Origin: JANQQZ01 sp039187315 | GTDB lineage: Bacteria; Planctomycetota; Phycisphaerae; Phycisphaerales; UBA1924 | Assembly (NCBI GenBank): GCA_039187315.1 | Contig: JBCCZQ010000006.1 | Location: forward strand, 4,213 to 68,212 | DNA: 64,000 bases | Direction of reading: 5' to 3' | Shown here: in pieces, positions 46,633 through 55,218 of the stretch | Layout: each line of letters opens with the position of its first letter | How positions within the stretch are numbered: position 1 is the first letter of the stretch | Made by a program: the position numbers and the translations under genes | Notes under the pieces: generated by a model | Databases searched by the model: none | Told to the model about the DNA's origin: nothing | Seen by the model: the letters and a program-made list of their open reading frames with translations, nothing else

Positions 46633-47766
46633 TCAGACGGGCCGCAGCACCGAAGGGTCAAGCTCGAACAAACGCACGCGGTGATCTGCCCCGGCGACAG
46701 CAACCCGCGAACCATCGTCGCTGCCAGCGATGGCTCGGATCGGCTGATCCATGACCAGTTCGCACGCTGGCGCCCTGTCCGCTGCCGCGCAGACTTCGAC
46801 CACCCGGTCCGTTCGTGCCAGCAGAAGCCCGCGCTCACCGAGCGGGGCGGCTTGGGCGACCTTGCCTTGAAGCAGCCGGAGCGGCTCGATCTGCCCGGAG
46901 GCTAGATCGATCCGCTCGAAGAACTTCGTCCCGACCGCACAGACGAACGACGCCTCACCGACCCGTACGATCGCGCGCAGCGGGCCACGGCCGGGTCGGA
47001 ACCGCGCGACCGGCTTGGGTTCATCGGGCGCGAAGACCATCAGATGCTCCGAGCTGGCGGCGACCACGCCTCGCTCGGTCAGCCATACGCCCAGCGGGCC
47101 CTGGCTCGGCAGCTTCCAGGTCCGAAGCGGCTCGAAGGACAACAAGTCGTAGAGCGTGACCGCCGGCGAGGCATCAAGCAGCACCGCCCGGCCCTGCGCC
47201 GCATCGACGGTGGCCGAGACCACACCGGCGCCCGCCTCTCGTGACTGGCTCGCGGCGGCAAGCAGCCCGCCGAGCGGGACCACCGCCGCAACGATCACAC
47301 CCGCAGCATTGGCCGTTGACGCAATCGAGCGAACAAGTCGGCTCTGGTGCGGCGCATCGGCGCGCATGGACTCAATTCGCGTCAGCCTGAGGGTCTCCTC
47401 GCCCGAGGCGATGTCGACCAGCCGGGCCGTGCCATCACCTGAGCTCAGCAGCATCCCGCCGGCATCGGGCCAGAAGCTGGCGTCCATCACCGCCGCGTCG
47501 TGGCGGATCAGTTCGGCCTCGACTTCGGAGGCATCGGTGCCCGACTTGTCGATCGACTCGGGCAAATCCCATACCGCCACTGATCCGTCGCGTCCTGACG
47601 ACAGCAACCGATCCGATCGGCCAGGCGCGAAGGCCACAGCGGTGACCCTGTCCGTCTGGCCGGCGAGCGTGACGATCGCACGGACGCCCTCCGGCAGCCC
47701 GCCTTCGGACGCGGGCGCCGGTGCCGTGTCGTGGGTGTCGTCGTGGATGAAATCGTCAGGCCGCAT
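46633..47766 (-). CDS. WD40-repeat beta-propeller protein
   Basis: The 377-residue protein has about six or seven WD40-like blades. The clearest are GRSDRLLSSGRDGSVAVWDL, GGMLLSSGDGTARLVDIAS and GSRVAVAGADHRVRLFEL. A disordered acidic N-terminus of about 28 residues precedes them, with no signal peptide, so it is cytoplasmic. WD40 propellers act as protein-binding scaffolds; no enzyme domain is fused here. It lies 35 bases after pdxH on the same strand, and its stop is 6 bases from the convergent fusion-protein gene. Confidence 0.8.
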   Translation of the reverse strand: MRPDDFIHDDTHDTAPAPASEGGLPEGVRAIVTLAGQTDRVTAVAFAPGRSDRLLSSGRDGSVAVWDLPESIDKSGTDASEVEAELIRHDAAVMDASFWPDAGGMLLSSGDGTARLVDIASGEETLRLTRIESMRADAPHQSRLVRSIASTANAAGVIVAAVVPLGGLLAAASQSREAGAGVVSATVDAAQGRAVLLDASPAVTLYDLLSFEPLRTWKLPSQGPLGVWLTERGVVAASSEHLMVFAPDEPKPVARFRPGRGPLRAIVRVGEASFVCAVGTKFFERIDLASGQIEPLRLLQGKVAQAAPLGERGLLLARTDRVVEVCAAADRAPACELVMDQPIRAIAGSDDGSRVAVAGADHRVRLFELDPSVLRPV

Positions 47767-47801
47767 GGTGCTCCGAGTCGGCTCGGTGGGGTGGACTCGG
47801 T

Positions 47802-48533
47802 TTAAGGCTGGAGCCGCGAGGCGGACCAGCGACCGGCGGTGAAACCGTCACCGCTCGGCGTCATCGTCCGGTTCCAGCGCGCCCGGTCGTGAAAACGGCC
47901 GGTCCCCTCGATCCAGAGCTCGACCGTGTCCACCCAGACACGGAACCCCCCCCAGTAGGGTGGGCAGGGCACGTCCGCCCGCGCGCTGCGTGGGATGGCA
48001 CCGGACGCATCAACCTCGACCCCGAACCGCTCCCTGGCCGCGTGGAACTTCGCCAGGAGAGCATCCCTGGACGCGATCGGCTCCGACTGCTCGCTCGCCC
48101 AGGCGCCGACCCGGCGATCCAGGGCCCGCGTCCCGAAATAGCGCTCGTTCTCTTCGGGAGTGCAGCGGGTCACCGCGCCGCCGAGCCGGACCTGACGGCT
48201 CAAGGAATCCCAGTGCATGCACGCAGCGACCCGAGGCGAGGCGTCCAGTGCCCTGCCCTTCGGGCTGGTGTAGTTCGTATGAAACACGATGGTGCCGGTC
48301 TCGGCGTCGTACCACTTGCACAAAACGATCCGGTTGGACGGCCGGCCATCGGGATCGACCGTCGCGAGGCTCATCGCGTTTGGGTTCGGCTGGACCTTGC
48401 CGGAACCATCGAGCCCTTCGTGCGCCAGCGTCCACCAGGCGGTGAAAAGCTCCCAGGGCGATTCGGGCAGCGTCTCGGGGAGGGTGCCCTCCCAGCAGAA
48501 CGGGTCGTGGTGGTCGGCGGCATGCGGAGTCAT
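47802..48533 (-). CDS. pdxH: Pyridoxine/pyridoxamine 5'-phosphate oxidase
   Basis: The 243-residue protein has the PdxH split-barrel features: NAMSLATVDPDGRPSNRIVL with the FMN-binding RIVL and CKWYD, FHTNYTSPKGRALD, and QVRLGGAV. The C-terminal RWSASRLQP equals the family's RLxP end. It oxidises pyridoxine or pyridoxamine phosphate to PLP with FMN and oxygen, serving PLP enzymes such as the aminotransferase in this window. The ATG at 48533 opens the conserved region; the longer frame above it is Arg/Ser-rich and not conserved. It is divergent from dnaB with 237 bases between starts, and that gap has no other gene. Confidence 0.92.
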   Translation of the reverse strand: MTPHAADHHDPFCWEGTLPETLPESPWELFTAWWTLAHEGLDGSGKVQPNPNAMSLATVDPDGRPSNRIVLCKWYDAETGTIVFHTNYTSPKGRALDASPRVAACMHWDSLSRQVRLGGAVTRCTPEENERYFGTRALDRRVGAWASEQSEPIASRDALLAKFHAARERFGVEVDASGAIPRSARADVPCPPYWGGFRVWVDTVELWIEGTGRFHDRARWNRTMTPSGDGFTAGRWSASRLQP

Positions 48534-48770
48534 GGTGCATCGTAGTAGTGCTAAGCGACGCTCGATCCCCGACCTGAGGGATGCACGGCGCGCAGCCGAC
48601 ACGCCCGAGACCCGTGATGTGTCGGTTCCTGTGGAGCGTGCGTTGGGATCGATGGTCAGCATGGCGTCCGACTCGGAAAGCTGTAGGATGTCACGCTGGG
48701 CCCGACCGATCACGCCGCGATGGACCGCGGCCGGTCGCCGGCCCGTCTTTTGTCACGAAAGGACTCGGAC

Positions 48771-50444
48771 GTGTCGGACCCGAACGCGCGGAGCCACGGA
48801 CGCCCGCGGCGCGACAACGCAGGCATGGCCTCCGCCATCCCATCGGTCGATCGGCTCTTCGATCGGCTCCCGCCGCACTCGCTCGAAGCCGAGATGAGCC
48901 TGCTCGGGTCGATGATCCTCGACCCGCAGGTCATCGCCGACGTTGTGCCCGTCGTCAACTCGCCGGATGCGTTCTACTCGGCCGCCCACGGCGCGATCTT
49001 CAAGGCGCTGCTAACGCTCTACGAGCAGCACCAGGCCGGCGATCTGGTCATGCTCGTCGACCTGCTGCGCAACGCCGATCAGCTCAAGGACACCGGCGGC
49101 GAAGAGTATCTGGTCAAGCTCGCCGAGGGCGTGCCCGCGCCGACGAGCGCCCCCTACTACGCGCGGGTCGTCGCCGACAAGCACCGCCTGCGATCGCTGA
49201 TCGAAGCCACCGGCGCGATCCTCTACCAGGCCTACCACCCGGGTGAGGGCGCCAAGGCGGTCGACGAGGTGCTCGACACCGCGGAGAGCAAAATCTTCGC
49301 GATCGCCGAGCAGGCACAGACGGGTGAGGCCCAGTCGCTCGAATCGCTGCTGCAAGAAGAGATTGAACGCCTCGAGGCCATCGAGGGCCAGGGGCTCAGC
49401 GGCATCCCGACCGGCTACAACGACCTGGACACGATGCTAACCGGCCTGCACGAGGGCGAGATGGTGATCGTCGCGGCCCGCCCGAGCATGGGCAAGACCG
49501 CGCTGGCGCTCAACATCGCCGAGCAGATCGCCCTCGGCGGTGCACCGCTGGGCGCGCGGCCGAAGTCGGACAAGCTCGCCGTCGCGCTGTTCAGCCTCGA
49601 GATGTCCAAGTCTGCGGTCACGGGCCGGATGCTCAGCGCACGCTCGGGCGTGGACAGCCACAAGATGCGGTCGGGCCGGTTCACGCAGGACGACTTCTCA
49701 CGCCTGATCAACGCCGCTGGCGAGCTGAGCCAGGCCCCGATCTACATCGATGACACGCCCAGCCTCTCGATCCTCGGCCTGCGGGCCCGCTCCCGGCGGC
49801 TGGTCCGCAAGCACGGCATCCGCTGCATTGTCATCGACTACCTGCAGCTGCTCTCGGCGCCGGGCGCCGGACGGGAGAGCCGTCAGGTCGAGGTCAGCGA
49901 GATCAGCCGGGGCATCAAGGCCCTCGCGCGTGAGCTGGACGTGCCCGTGATCTGCCTGGCGCAGCTCAATCGGGGCCCTGAGCAGCGCGAAGGCAAGCAG
50001 CCGCGGATCAGCGACCTTCGCGAGTCGGGGTCCATCGAGCAGGACGCGGACGTCGTGCTGCTGCTGCACCGCGAGGACTACTACCACATCGGCGACGAAG
50101 ACTGGCAGATGGACAACCCGGAGAAGGTCGGCCTCGCCGAGCTGATCGTCGCCAAGCAGCGCAACGGGCCGACGGGCGTTGTCAAGCTGACCTGGGACAA
50201 CACGACGACGCGGTTCAAGAACCACGCCGATGCGGGCGCCGGGCTCGGGGGCGGCTACAGCGATCAGCCGCGGACCAACGGACACCGCGAAAACACAATG
50301 CCAGGACGCGATGTCGAATTCAAGCCCGAGCCGCCAGGCGCGTTCGGGGGCCGACGCCAAACCGGGCCCGCCGAGAACCACCGCGATGGCGGCGGACCGA
50401 CGGACAACGATCCGTTCGACGGCGACGACATCGCACCCTTCTGA
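48771..50444 (+). CDS. dnaB: Replicative DNA helicase
   Basis: The 557-residue protein has the DnaB N-terminal helical domain (PHSLEAEMSLLGSMILDP) and the RecA-like motor. The Walker A motif is VAARPSMGKTALALNIA, and IRCIVIDYLQLLSAPG is Walker B with the DYLQL signature. SDLRESGSIEQDADVV and the QRNGPTGVVKLTW end are also typical. It unwinds DNA ahead of the replisome as a hexamer. A Gly/Asn/Arg-rich tail of about 70 residues ends in acidic DPFDGDDIAPF, a tip often seen in SSB-like partner-binding tails. The GTG at 48771 is chosen with AAAGGA upstream. No other replisome gene is adjacent. Confidence 0.95.
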   Translation: MSDPNARSHGRPRRDNAGMASAIPSVDRLFDRLPPHSLEAEMSLLGSMILDPQVIADVVPVVNSPDAFYSAAHGAIFKALLTLYEQHQAGDLVMLVDLLRNADQLKDTGGEEYLVKLAEGVPAPTSAPYYARVVADKHRLRSLIEATGAILYQAYHPGEGAKAVDEVLDTAESKIFAIAEQAQTGEAQSLESLLQEEIERLEAIEGQGLSGIPTGYNDLDTMLTGLHEGEMVIVAARPSMGKTALALNIAEQIALGGAPLGARPKSDKLAVALFSLEMSKSAVTGRMLSARSGVDSHKMRSGRFTQDDFSRLINAAGELSQAPIYIDDTPSLSILGLRARSRRLVRKHGIRCIVIDYLQLLSAPGAGRESRQVEVSEISRGIKALARELDVPVICLAQLNRGPEQREGKQPRISDLRESGSIEQDADVVLLLHREDYYHIGDEDWQMDNPEKVGLAELIVAKQRNGPTGVVKLTWDNTTTRFKNHADAGAGLGGGYSDQPRTNGHRENTMPGRDVEFKPEPPGAFGGRRQTGPAENHRDGGGPTDNDPFDGDDIAPF

Positions 50445-50463
50445 CCCGCGCAGCCGTGCGCAC

Positions 50464-50486
50464 AAAAAAACCCGGCCTGGGCCGGG
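50464..50486 (-). terminator. Rho-independent terminator of the small lipoprotein gene
   Basis: On the minus strand a 6-base GC stem (CCCGGC/GCCGGG with a four-base loop) is followed by seven Ts (A7 at 50464-50470 on the plus strand). It lies 40 bases after the lipoprotein stop at 50527. It is the only textbook intrinsic terminator I found. On the plus strand no T-run follows, so dnaB is not clearly served by it. Confidence 0.8.
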
Positions 50487-50526
50487 CGTGCTACTCGGTT
50501 TGAAAGATGCGTTTGGCCTGGATCGA

Positions 50527-50799
50527 TCAGCCGCCGGTAACGGCGTCTTCCACGGCATCGCCGGCGTCTTCTGCGGCTTCCTGTGCGCCCTCGGCGGCGT
50601 CCTCGATCGCTTCACCCGCGCCCTCGGCGGCGTCGCCGGCCGCATCGGCCGCGGACTCAACTGCCGACTCGGTCTCGGCAGCGGCATCGCCATCGCCCGA
50701 CTGCTCACAGCCTGCCATCGCGATGGCGAGCGCCAGGAACGGCGCGCCCAGCGCCAGCAGCTTCGGGTCGGTCTTCTTGCTCTCGGTCGTCGTGTTCAT
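50527..50799 (-). CDS. Small acidic lipoprotein with Ala/Glu/Asp heptad-like repeats
   Basis: The 90-residue protein starts with a basic, Thr/Lys-rich leader, a hydrophobic helix and lipobox AMAGC at about residues 26-30, so it would be lipid-anchored. The mature part is a run of short A-A-E/D units (EAIEDAAEGAQEAAEDAGD) likely to be helical. AGGGG precedes the ATG at 50799. It ends with a strong terminator, so it is a single-gene unit with high likely expression. Lpp-like abundance is possible, but homology is not shown. Confidence 0.8.
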   Translation of the reverse strand: MNTTTESKKTDPKLLALGAPFLALAIAMAGCEQSGDGDAAAETESAVESAADAAGDAAEGAGEAIEDAAEGAQEAAEDAGDAVEDAVTGG

Positions 50800-50884
50800 G
50801 GTCCGTTTCCCCTTCGATGACCCCCTCAGGGAGGAGGGGGCGTACCACACTCAAACAAAAGGATAGCAGTCTCCCGGGCCGGGT

Positions 50885-51772
50885 TCAGTCCAGCGGCTTG
50901 AAGAAGCGGTTCCACCGCGGGAGGTAGGCATTCTTCTTGTCAAGGCTGAAGGCGACGGCGAATGCCCGGCCGTGGATCCGCTCCACGCCGATAAATCCGA
51001 TGTCCAGCCCCAGTTCCGATTCCGGCAGGTTCCAGTTCCGGCTGTCTCTCGAGCGGTAGCGATTGTCGCCGATCATCACGTACTGTCCCTCGGGAACCGT
51101 GGTCTCAGGAAAACTGCGGATCGCGTTGTCGTTCGGCGTGCGGTCGAACATCACCGGATGCTCGTTGCCTGGGCCGTTGCCGTCGGGGTGTACGGTCTCG
51201 ATGAAGAACTCGGACTCGGCAGCTTCGACCGGGTTGAGCGGATCGGACCACTTCGCGTCGGCTGGCGCGTACTCCGATGGGTTGCCGTTGATGATCAACC
51301 GGCCTTCGACCATCTCGATGGTGTCGCCCGGGGCCGCGACGATACGCTTGACCAGCCGGACCTGGTCGTTCTGCTGCGGCGAGTAGCTGACCACGATGTC
51401 TCCGCGGCGCGGCTCACCCCAACGAGCGATCCAGGTGTCCTTGCTGAACGGCACACGCAGGCCGTAGGTCCACTTGTGCACGGCGATGCGGTCGCCGATC
51501 AGAATCGTCGGCTCCATCGACCCCGATGGCACGTCGAACCAATCGAAGGCGACGAGCCGGAACACGCCCATGATGACGAAGATGATCCCGAGCGGCCGGA
51601 TCCACTCACCCCAGAGGTAGGCGACAATCGAGTCGTACTTCTTCTTGGGCTTCTTGCCCTTCTTTCGCTTGCCCTTCGGCCGCGGGTGCGTCGGTGCCGC
51701 GGCGGGTACAGGCTGGGCCTCGGCGCTCCGCTCGGTGGTGTCCGGCTGATCGTCGGGCTGCGGATCGGGCAT
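50885..51772 (-). CDS. lepB: Signal peptidase I
   Basis: The 295-residue protein has a basic Lys-rich N-terminus (about residues 31-46), one membrane helix (about 58-76, PLGIIFVIMGVFRLVAF), and the catalytic SPase I motifs: Ser85 in DVPSGSMEPTILIGD and the general-base Lys142 in QVRLVKRIVAAPGD. The box D/E GDNRYRSRDSRNWN follows near residue 245. It cleaves signal peptides at the outer face of the membrane, serving the many secreted proteins of this window. It is the last gene of the minus-strand run pfkA - SpoIIE-type phosphatase - lepB, with 66 bases before it. Confidence 0.95.
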   Translation of the reverse strand: MPDPQPDDQPDTTERSAEAQPVPAAAPTHPRPKGKRKKGKKPKKKYDSIVAYLWGEWIRPLGIIFVIMGVFRLVAFDWFDVPSGSMEPTILIGDRIAVHKWTYGLRVPFSKDTWIARWGEPRRGDIVVSYSPQQNDQVRLVKRIVAAPGDTIEMVEGRLIINGNPSEYAPADAKWSDPLNPVEAAESEFFIETVHPDGNGPGNEHPVMFDRTPNDNAIRSFPETTVPEGQYVMIGDNRYRSRDSRNWNLPESELGLDIGFIGVERIHGRAFAVAFSLDKKNAYLPRWNRFFKPLD

Positions 51773-51838
51773 CGTTGCGGCTCCTGCGGTCGTTCGCTGC
51801 GGAGAAAGAGGATAGAGCCGCGGGCGGTGGGCGTCCGA

Positions 51839-53032
51839 TCAGCCCTGCCCCCCGAGCGCGACCACGGCGAGAGCGGTCATGTCGTCGGCCTGCGATGCCC
51901 CCTGCGCGTGCTCCTCGACAAGCCGGCGGAGGCCATCGATCAGCGAACCAGCACCAGCGGCCTGCGGATCGATCCCCGAGGCGAGGGCATCAACACCGAG
52001 CAATCGCCCGGTCGGATCGGCGGTCTCATGCAGCCCGTCCGAGGCAAGCACGAGCTGGGCCCCGCGTAGCAGCGGGATGGGCGTCGGAGGTTCGTACACG
52101 GCCCCATCGAGTATCCCCAGCGGCGGGCCGTGGCTGTCGAGCTGCTGGACCACCCCGCCCCCGAACCGCAGCGCCTGCACGAAGTACGTCGGCCCATGCC
52201 CCGCCGCCACAAAGCTCGCGCCCGACGGGTCGGGCGAGATCTGCGCGACCGCGAGCGTGACGAACATGCTGCCCGGCAGCTCGTCGGCGAGCAGCGTATT
52301 GAGCCTTGCGGTCTTGTGATCGAGCCTGCCGGTGCCATCGAAGACGGCCCTCGCGTACGCACGCACGGTCGCTGCGATCAGGGCCGGGCCGATCCCGTGA
52401 CCCGTCACGTCGCCGAGAACGAGGTAGGTATGCCCGTTGTCCGTGGTGAACCAGTCGTAGAAATCGCCCCCCGTATCATCGGCCGGACGTGTCCAGCCGG
52501 CTACGTCGAGTCCGGGACGGTTGGGTGGAGCGGTCGGGAGCAGCGATCGCTGGATCGTTCGCGCGATCGAGAGATCACGGTCGAGCTTGGCACGCTCGAC
52601 GCGGGCACGCTCGAGCTCCACCTCGGAAGATTTGTCGCGACCGATGCCCAGCAACCAGTCCTTGCCGTCGGCGTCGCGAAAAGGAGCCTCGTAGAGATCG
52701 ATGATGGCCTCGGTGCCGTTGTGCAACCGCAAGGACACATCGGGCGTGAGCACCGGCTTGCCGTTGGCGATCTTGTCGGGCACCAGCGAGAGCACGGCAC
52801 GGGCCTGGTCGCCATCGGCGGCAACGTCCTGCCAGCGCACAGCCAGCACCGATTCGGTGGTGTGGCCGACCTCCTCCGCCGCGGTTCGGTTGGCGAATCG
52901 GTAGTTACCCTCAGCATCGACGGCGTAGACAAAGAACGGCGCAAGATCCAGGATGTCCAAGAGCGTCCGCCGTTCGGCCTCGAGGATCTCGATCCGTTCC
53001 AGCAGCTCTTGTCTGTCCTGGTCGTTGCCCAT
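51839..53032 (-). CDS. PAS-domain PP2C (SpoIIE/RsbU-type) serine phosphatase
   Basis: The 397-residue protein has a PAS sensor domain at about residues 22-130 (LAPFFVYAVDAEGNYRFANR), a short coiled coil and then a SpoIIE/PP2C phosphatase domain (about 160-395). The Mn/Mg ligand motifs are DTGGDFYDWF, VLGDVTGHGIG, LVLASDGLHE and QADDMTALAV. It is predicted cytoplasmic and would dephosphorylate an anti-anti-sigma factor in a partner-switching cascade; no RsbV/W partner is in this window. It begins 25 bases after pfkA. Confidence 0.9.
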   Translation of the reverse strand: MGNDQDRQELLERIEILEAERRTLLDILDLAPFFVYAVDAEGNYRFANRTAAEEVGHTTESVLAVRWQDVAADGDQARAVLSLVPDKIANGKPVLTPDVSLRLHNGTEAIIDLYEAPFRDADGKDWLLGIGRDKSSEVELERARVERAKLDRDLSIARTIQRSLLPTAPPNRPGLDVAGWTRPADDTGGDFYDWFTTDNGHTYLVLGDVTGHGIGPALIAATVRAYARAVFDGTGRLDHKTARLNTLLADELPGSMFVTLAVAQISPDPSGASFVAAGHGPTYFVQALRFGGGVVQQLDSHGPPLGILDGAVYEPPTPIPLLRGAQLVLASDGLHETADPTGRLLGVDALASGIDPQAAGAGSLIDGLRRLVEEHAQGASQADDMTALAVVALGGQG

Positions 53033-53057
53033 CTGCGACGAGTCTACGACGGATCGG

Positions 53058-54170
53058 TCAGTCGCCGAAACTGGTGTAGACGCTCCGTGCCGCCTCGATC
53101 AGCGGGTGCTCAGGCGGGACGAGCCGCTGCTTGTCCGCGGCCGAGGTGATCTCCACATCGGTCAGCCCGCCGTTCTGGACCACGACCAGACGGTTCCGCT
53201 TGCCGTGCTTGAGCAGCTCCATCGCGTGGTGACCGAACTGCGTGGCGAGCACGCGGTCGGCAGCGACGGGGGTCCCGCCCCGCTGCACGTGGCCCAGAAC
53301 CACGTAGCGGCTCTCGATCTCGGTCATAGCCTCGAGCTTGTCCGCGAGCCACTTGCCGATGCCGCCGAGCCGGATCGGGTCGGGCGAATCCTCGATGACA
53401 CGGTCGACGATCTGCTCGCCGCCCTTGGGCTTGGCGCCCTCGCTGGCACAGATGATCGTGAAGCGCTTGCCGCGCTGCGAGCGCGCCAGGCACGCCTCCG
53501 CGACGCGTTCCAGGTCGAACTCGATCTCCGGGATCAGGATGACATCCGAACCGCTGGCAACGCCCGCGTGCAGCGCGAGCCAGCCGGCATTTCGGCCCAT
53601 CACTTCGACGACCATGACGCGGTGATGGCTCGCGGCCGTCGTGTGCACGCGGTCGAGCGCCTCGGTCGCGACGCTCACCGCGGTCTGGAAGCCGAACGTG
53701 ATGTCGCTTCCCCACAGGTCGTTGTCGATCGTCTTGGGCACACCGATGCAGTTGATGCCCCGCTGCGCGAACGGCGCGGCCGCCGACATCGTCCCGTCGC
53801 CGCCGATGCAGATGAGCGCCTCGATGCCGTTGGTCTCGATGTGGGTCATGCAGACGTCGGTCATGTCCCTGAGCTTGACCGAGCCGTCTGGGTTCTTGCC
53901 GATGGCGAACGCCTGCGGGTTGGCCTTGTTGGACGACCCAAGGATCGTGCCTCCATCGGTCAGGATGTTCGAGGCGTCGTCCTTGGACAGCGGGCGAACC
54001 CGGTCCTCGATCAGGCCAAGGAAGCCGTCCTCGATGCCCATCACATCGATCCCGTGGTAGATCGCATCCTTGACCACGGCCCGGATGACGGCGTTGAGCC
54101 CAGGGCAGTCGCCCCCACCGGTCAGGACGCCGATGCGGGAGGGAAGATGGGTCGTGTGATCAGTAGTCAT
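53058..54170 (-). CDS. pfkA: 6-phosphofructokinase
   Basis: The 370-residue protein has GVLTGGGDCPGLNAVIRAVV for the nucleotide site, IGGDGTMSAA at residues 123-130, PKTIDNDLWGSD with the catalytic Asp149, and VMGRNAGWLAL (191-). The Gly of GGDGT favours ATP as phosphoryl donor; the Lys in PKTIDND is more often seen in pyrophosphate enzymes, so the pair is mixed. It phosphorylates fructose-6-phosphate in glycolysis. The ATG at 54170 is chosen because the preceding longer frame is not conserved. It heads the run to the phosphatase and lepB, and is divergent from the EF-hand gene, 132 bases apart. Confidence 0.93.
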   Translation of the reverse strand: MTTDHTTHLPSRIGVLTGGGDCPGLNAVIRAVVKDAIYHGIDVMGIEDGFLGLIEDRVRPLSKDDASNILTDGGTILGSSNKANPQAFAIGKNPDGSVKLRDMTDVCMTHIETNGIEALICIGGDGTMSAAAPFAQRGINCIGVPKTIDNDLWGSDITFGFQTAVSVATEALDRVHTTAASHHRVMVVEVMGRNAGWLALHAGVASGSDVILIPEIEFDLERVAEACLARSQRGKRFTIICASEGAKPKGGEQIVDRVIEDSPDPIRLGGIGKWLADKLEAMTEIESRYVVLGHVQRGGTPVAADRVLATQFGHHAMELLKHGKRNRLVVVQNGGLTDVEITSAADKQRLVPPEHPLIEAARSVYTSFGD

Positions 54171-54302
54171 ACGGCGTGGGTATCGGCCGGATACCCCGTG
54201 GAATCCCCAAGTTCGGCTGCAATAGATCGACGGGGGCATCGTTCAGCCCACCGAGCCCGAGCAGGATCGCTCGGCCGCGAACAGCCTCCGAAAGGACACG
54301 CG

Positions 54303-55118
54303 ATGAAACGCCGCACGCACACGAGCCGACCGAAGACAGCCGCCATCATCGTCAGCGCAGCCAGCCTGCTCGCCACGGCCGGGCTCGCGATGAGCCAGCC
54401 AGAGCTTGCGGGACCCTCGGTCAGCTTCCAGCCTGAGCGTTCGACCGACCGTCAGGCCGTCGGCGAGCAAGCACGCCGGGGTGCCGAGCGCCGGGGCGCC
54501 TCCCGCGAGCGCGTGCTCGAACGTTTCGATGCCGACGGAGACGGCGAGCTCTCCGAAGCCGAACGGGCCACCGCCAAGGAAACGATCCAGACGCAGCGCG
54601 AGGCCCGCAAGGCCGAGATCGAGGCCCGCCTGCTCGCCCGCTTTGACGACAACGGCAACGGCGCCCTCGACGACAACGAGTGGGCCGAGATCAAAGAAAC
54701 ACTCGGACCGTTGATGGAGCGGCGCGAACGGGCCAGCCGCAGCGATCGGCACCGCCGAGCGCACATGCACAAGCGCGCGCTCGAGCTGTTCGATGCCAAC
54801 GAAGACGGCGAGCTCAACGAGACCGAAAAGGCGGCCGCCAAGGCCCACTTCGAGCAGAAGAAGGCCGAGATCGTTGAACGGTTCGACGCGGATGGCGATG
54901 GCGAACTCAACGGCGAGGAGCGCCGCGCCGCACGGGCCCATCACCGTGAGCAGCGCATGCTCGACGCCAACCGTGACGGCACGGTCGATGCACAGGACCT
55001 CCAGGCCGCGACCGAGCGACTCGCAACCGGCGAGCGGATCCCGGACCTGAACCGTGACGGCCAGCAGACCGCCGACGACCTGGCGCTGATGGCCGAACGC
55101 ATCCGGAGCTTCGAGTAA
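54303..55118 (+). CDS. Secreted EF-hand calcium-binding protein
   Basis: The 271-residue protein has a signal peptide (KTAAIIVSAASLLATAGLAM) and four to five EF-hand loops of the DxDxDG type: FDADGDGELSEAE, FDDNGNGALDDNE, FDANEDGELNETE, FDADGDGELNGEE and DANRDGTVDAQD. Between them lie Arg/Lys/Glu-rich helices. A dockerin-like DLNRDGQQTADDL ends the protein. It should bind calcium outside the cytoplasm. AAAGGA precedes the ATG. A 13-base hairpin after its stop probably ends its transcript. Confidence 0.88.
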   Translation: MKRRTHTSRPKTAAIIVSAASLLATAGLAMSQPELAGPSVSFQPERSTDRQAVGEQARRGAERRGASRERVLERFDADGDGELSEAERATAKETIQTQREARKAEIEARLLARFDDNGNGALDDNEWAEIKETLGPLMERRERASRSDRHRRAHMHKRALELFDANEDGELNETEKAAAKAHFEQKKAEIVERFDADGDGELNGEERRAARAHHREQRMLDANRDGTVDAQDLQAATERLATGERIPDLNRDGQQTADDLALMAERIRSFE

Positions 55119-55185
55119 AGATACCTCCGCGAGGACAGCTTCCCGAAACGTCGGGCCGGACATCCGCTGGTTCAGCCCGTCGCAC

Positions 55186-55216
55186 ACCTCGGCCGACCTT
55201 TCCGGTCGGCCGAGGT
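55186..55216 (+). terminator. Strong hairpin between convergent genes
   Basis: ACCTCGGCCGACC (55186-55198) and GGTCGGCCGAGGT (55204-55216) are perfect complements with a five-base TTTCC loop. It lies about 70 bases after the EF-hand gene's stop and 3 bases beyond the stop of the convergent thioredoxin-protein gene. There is no clear T-run, so it may work bidirectionally with a termination factor. Confidence 0.65.
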
Positions 55217-55218
55217 TG

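Noticed and set aside
52953..54302. 450-codon open frame on the plus strand, continuous with the EF-hand gene and opposite pfkA and the phosphatase
   Set aside because: It is an antisense product of high-GC codon bias opposite well-supported genes. The EF-hand protein has its own ribosome site and signal peptide at 54303.
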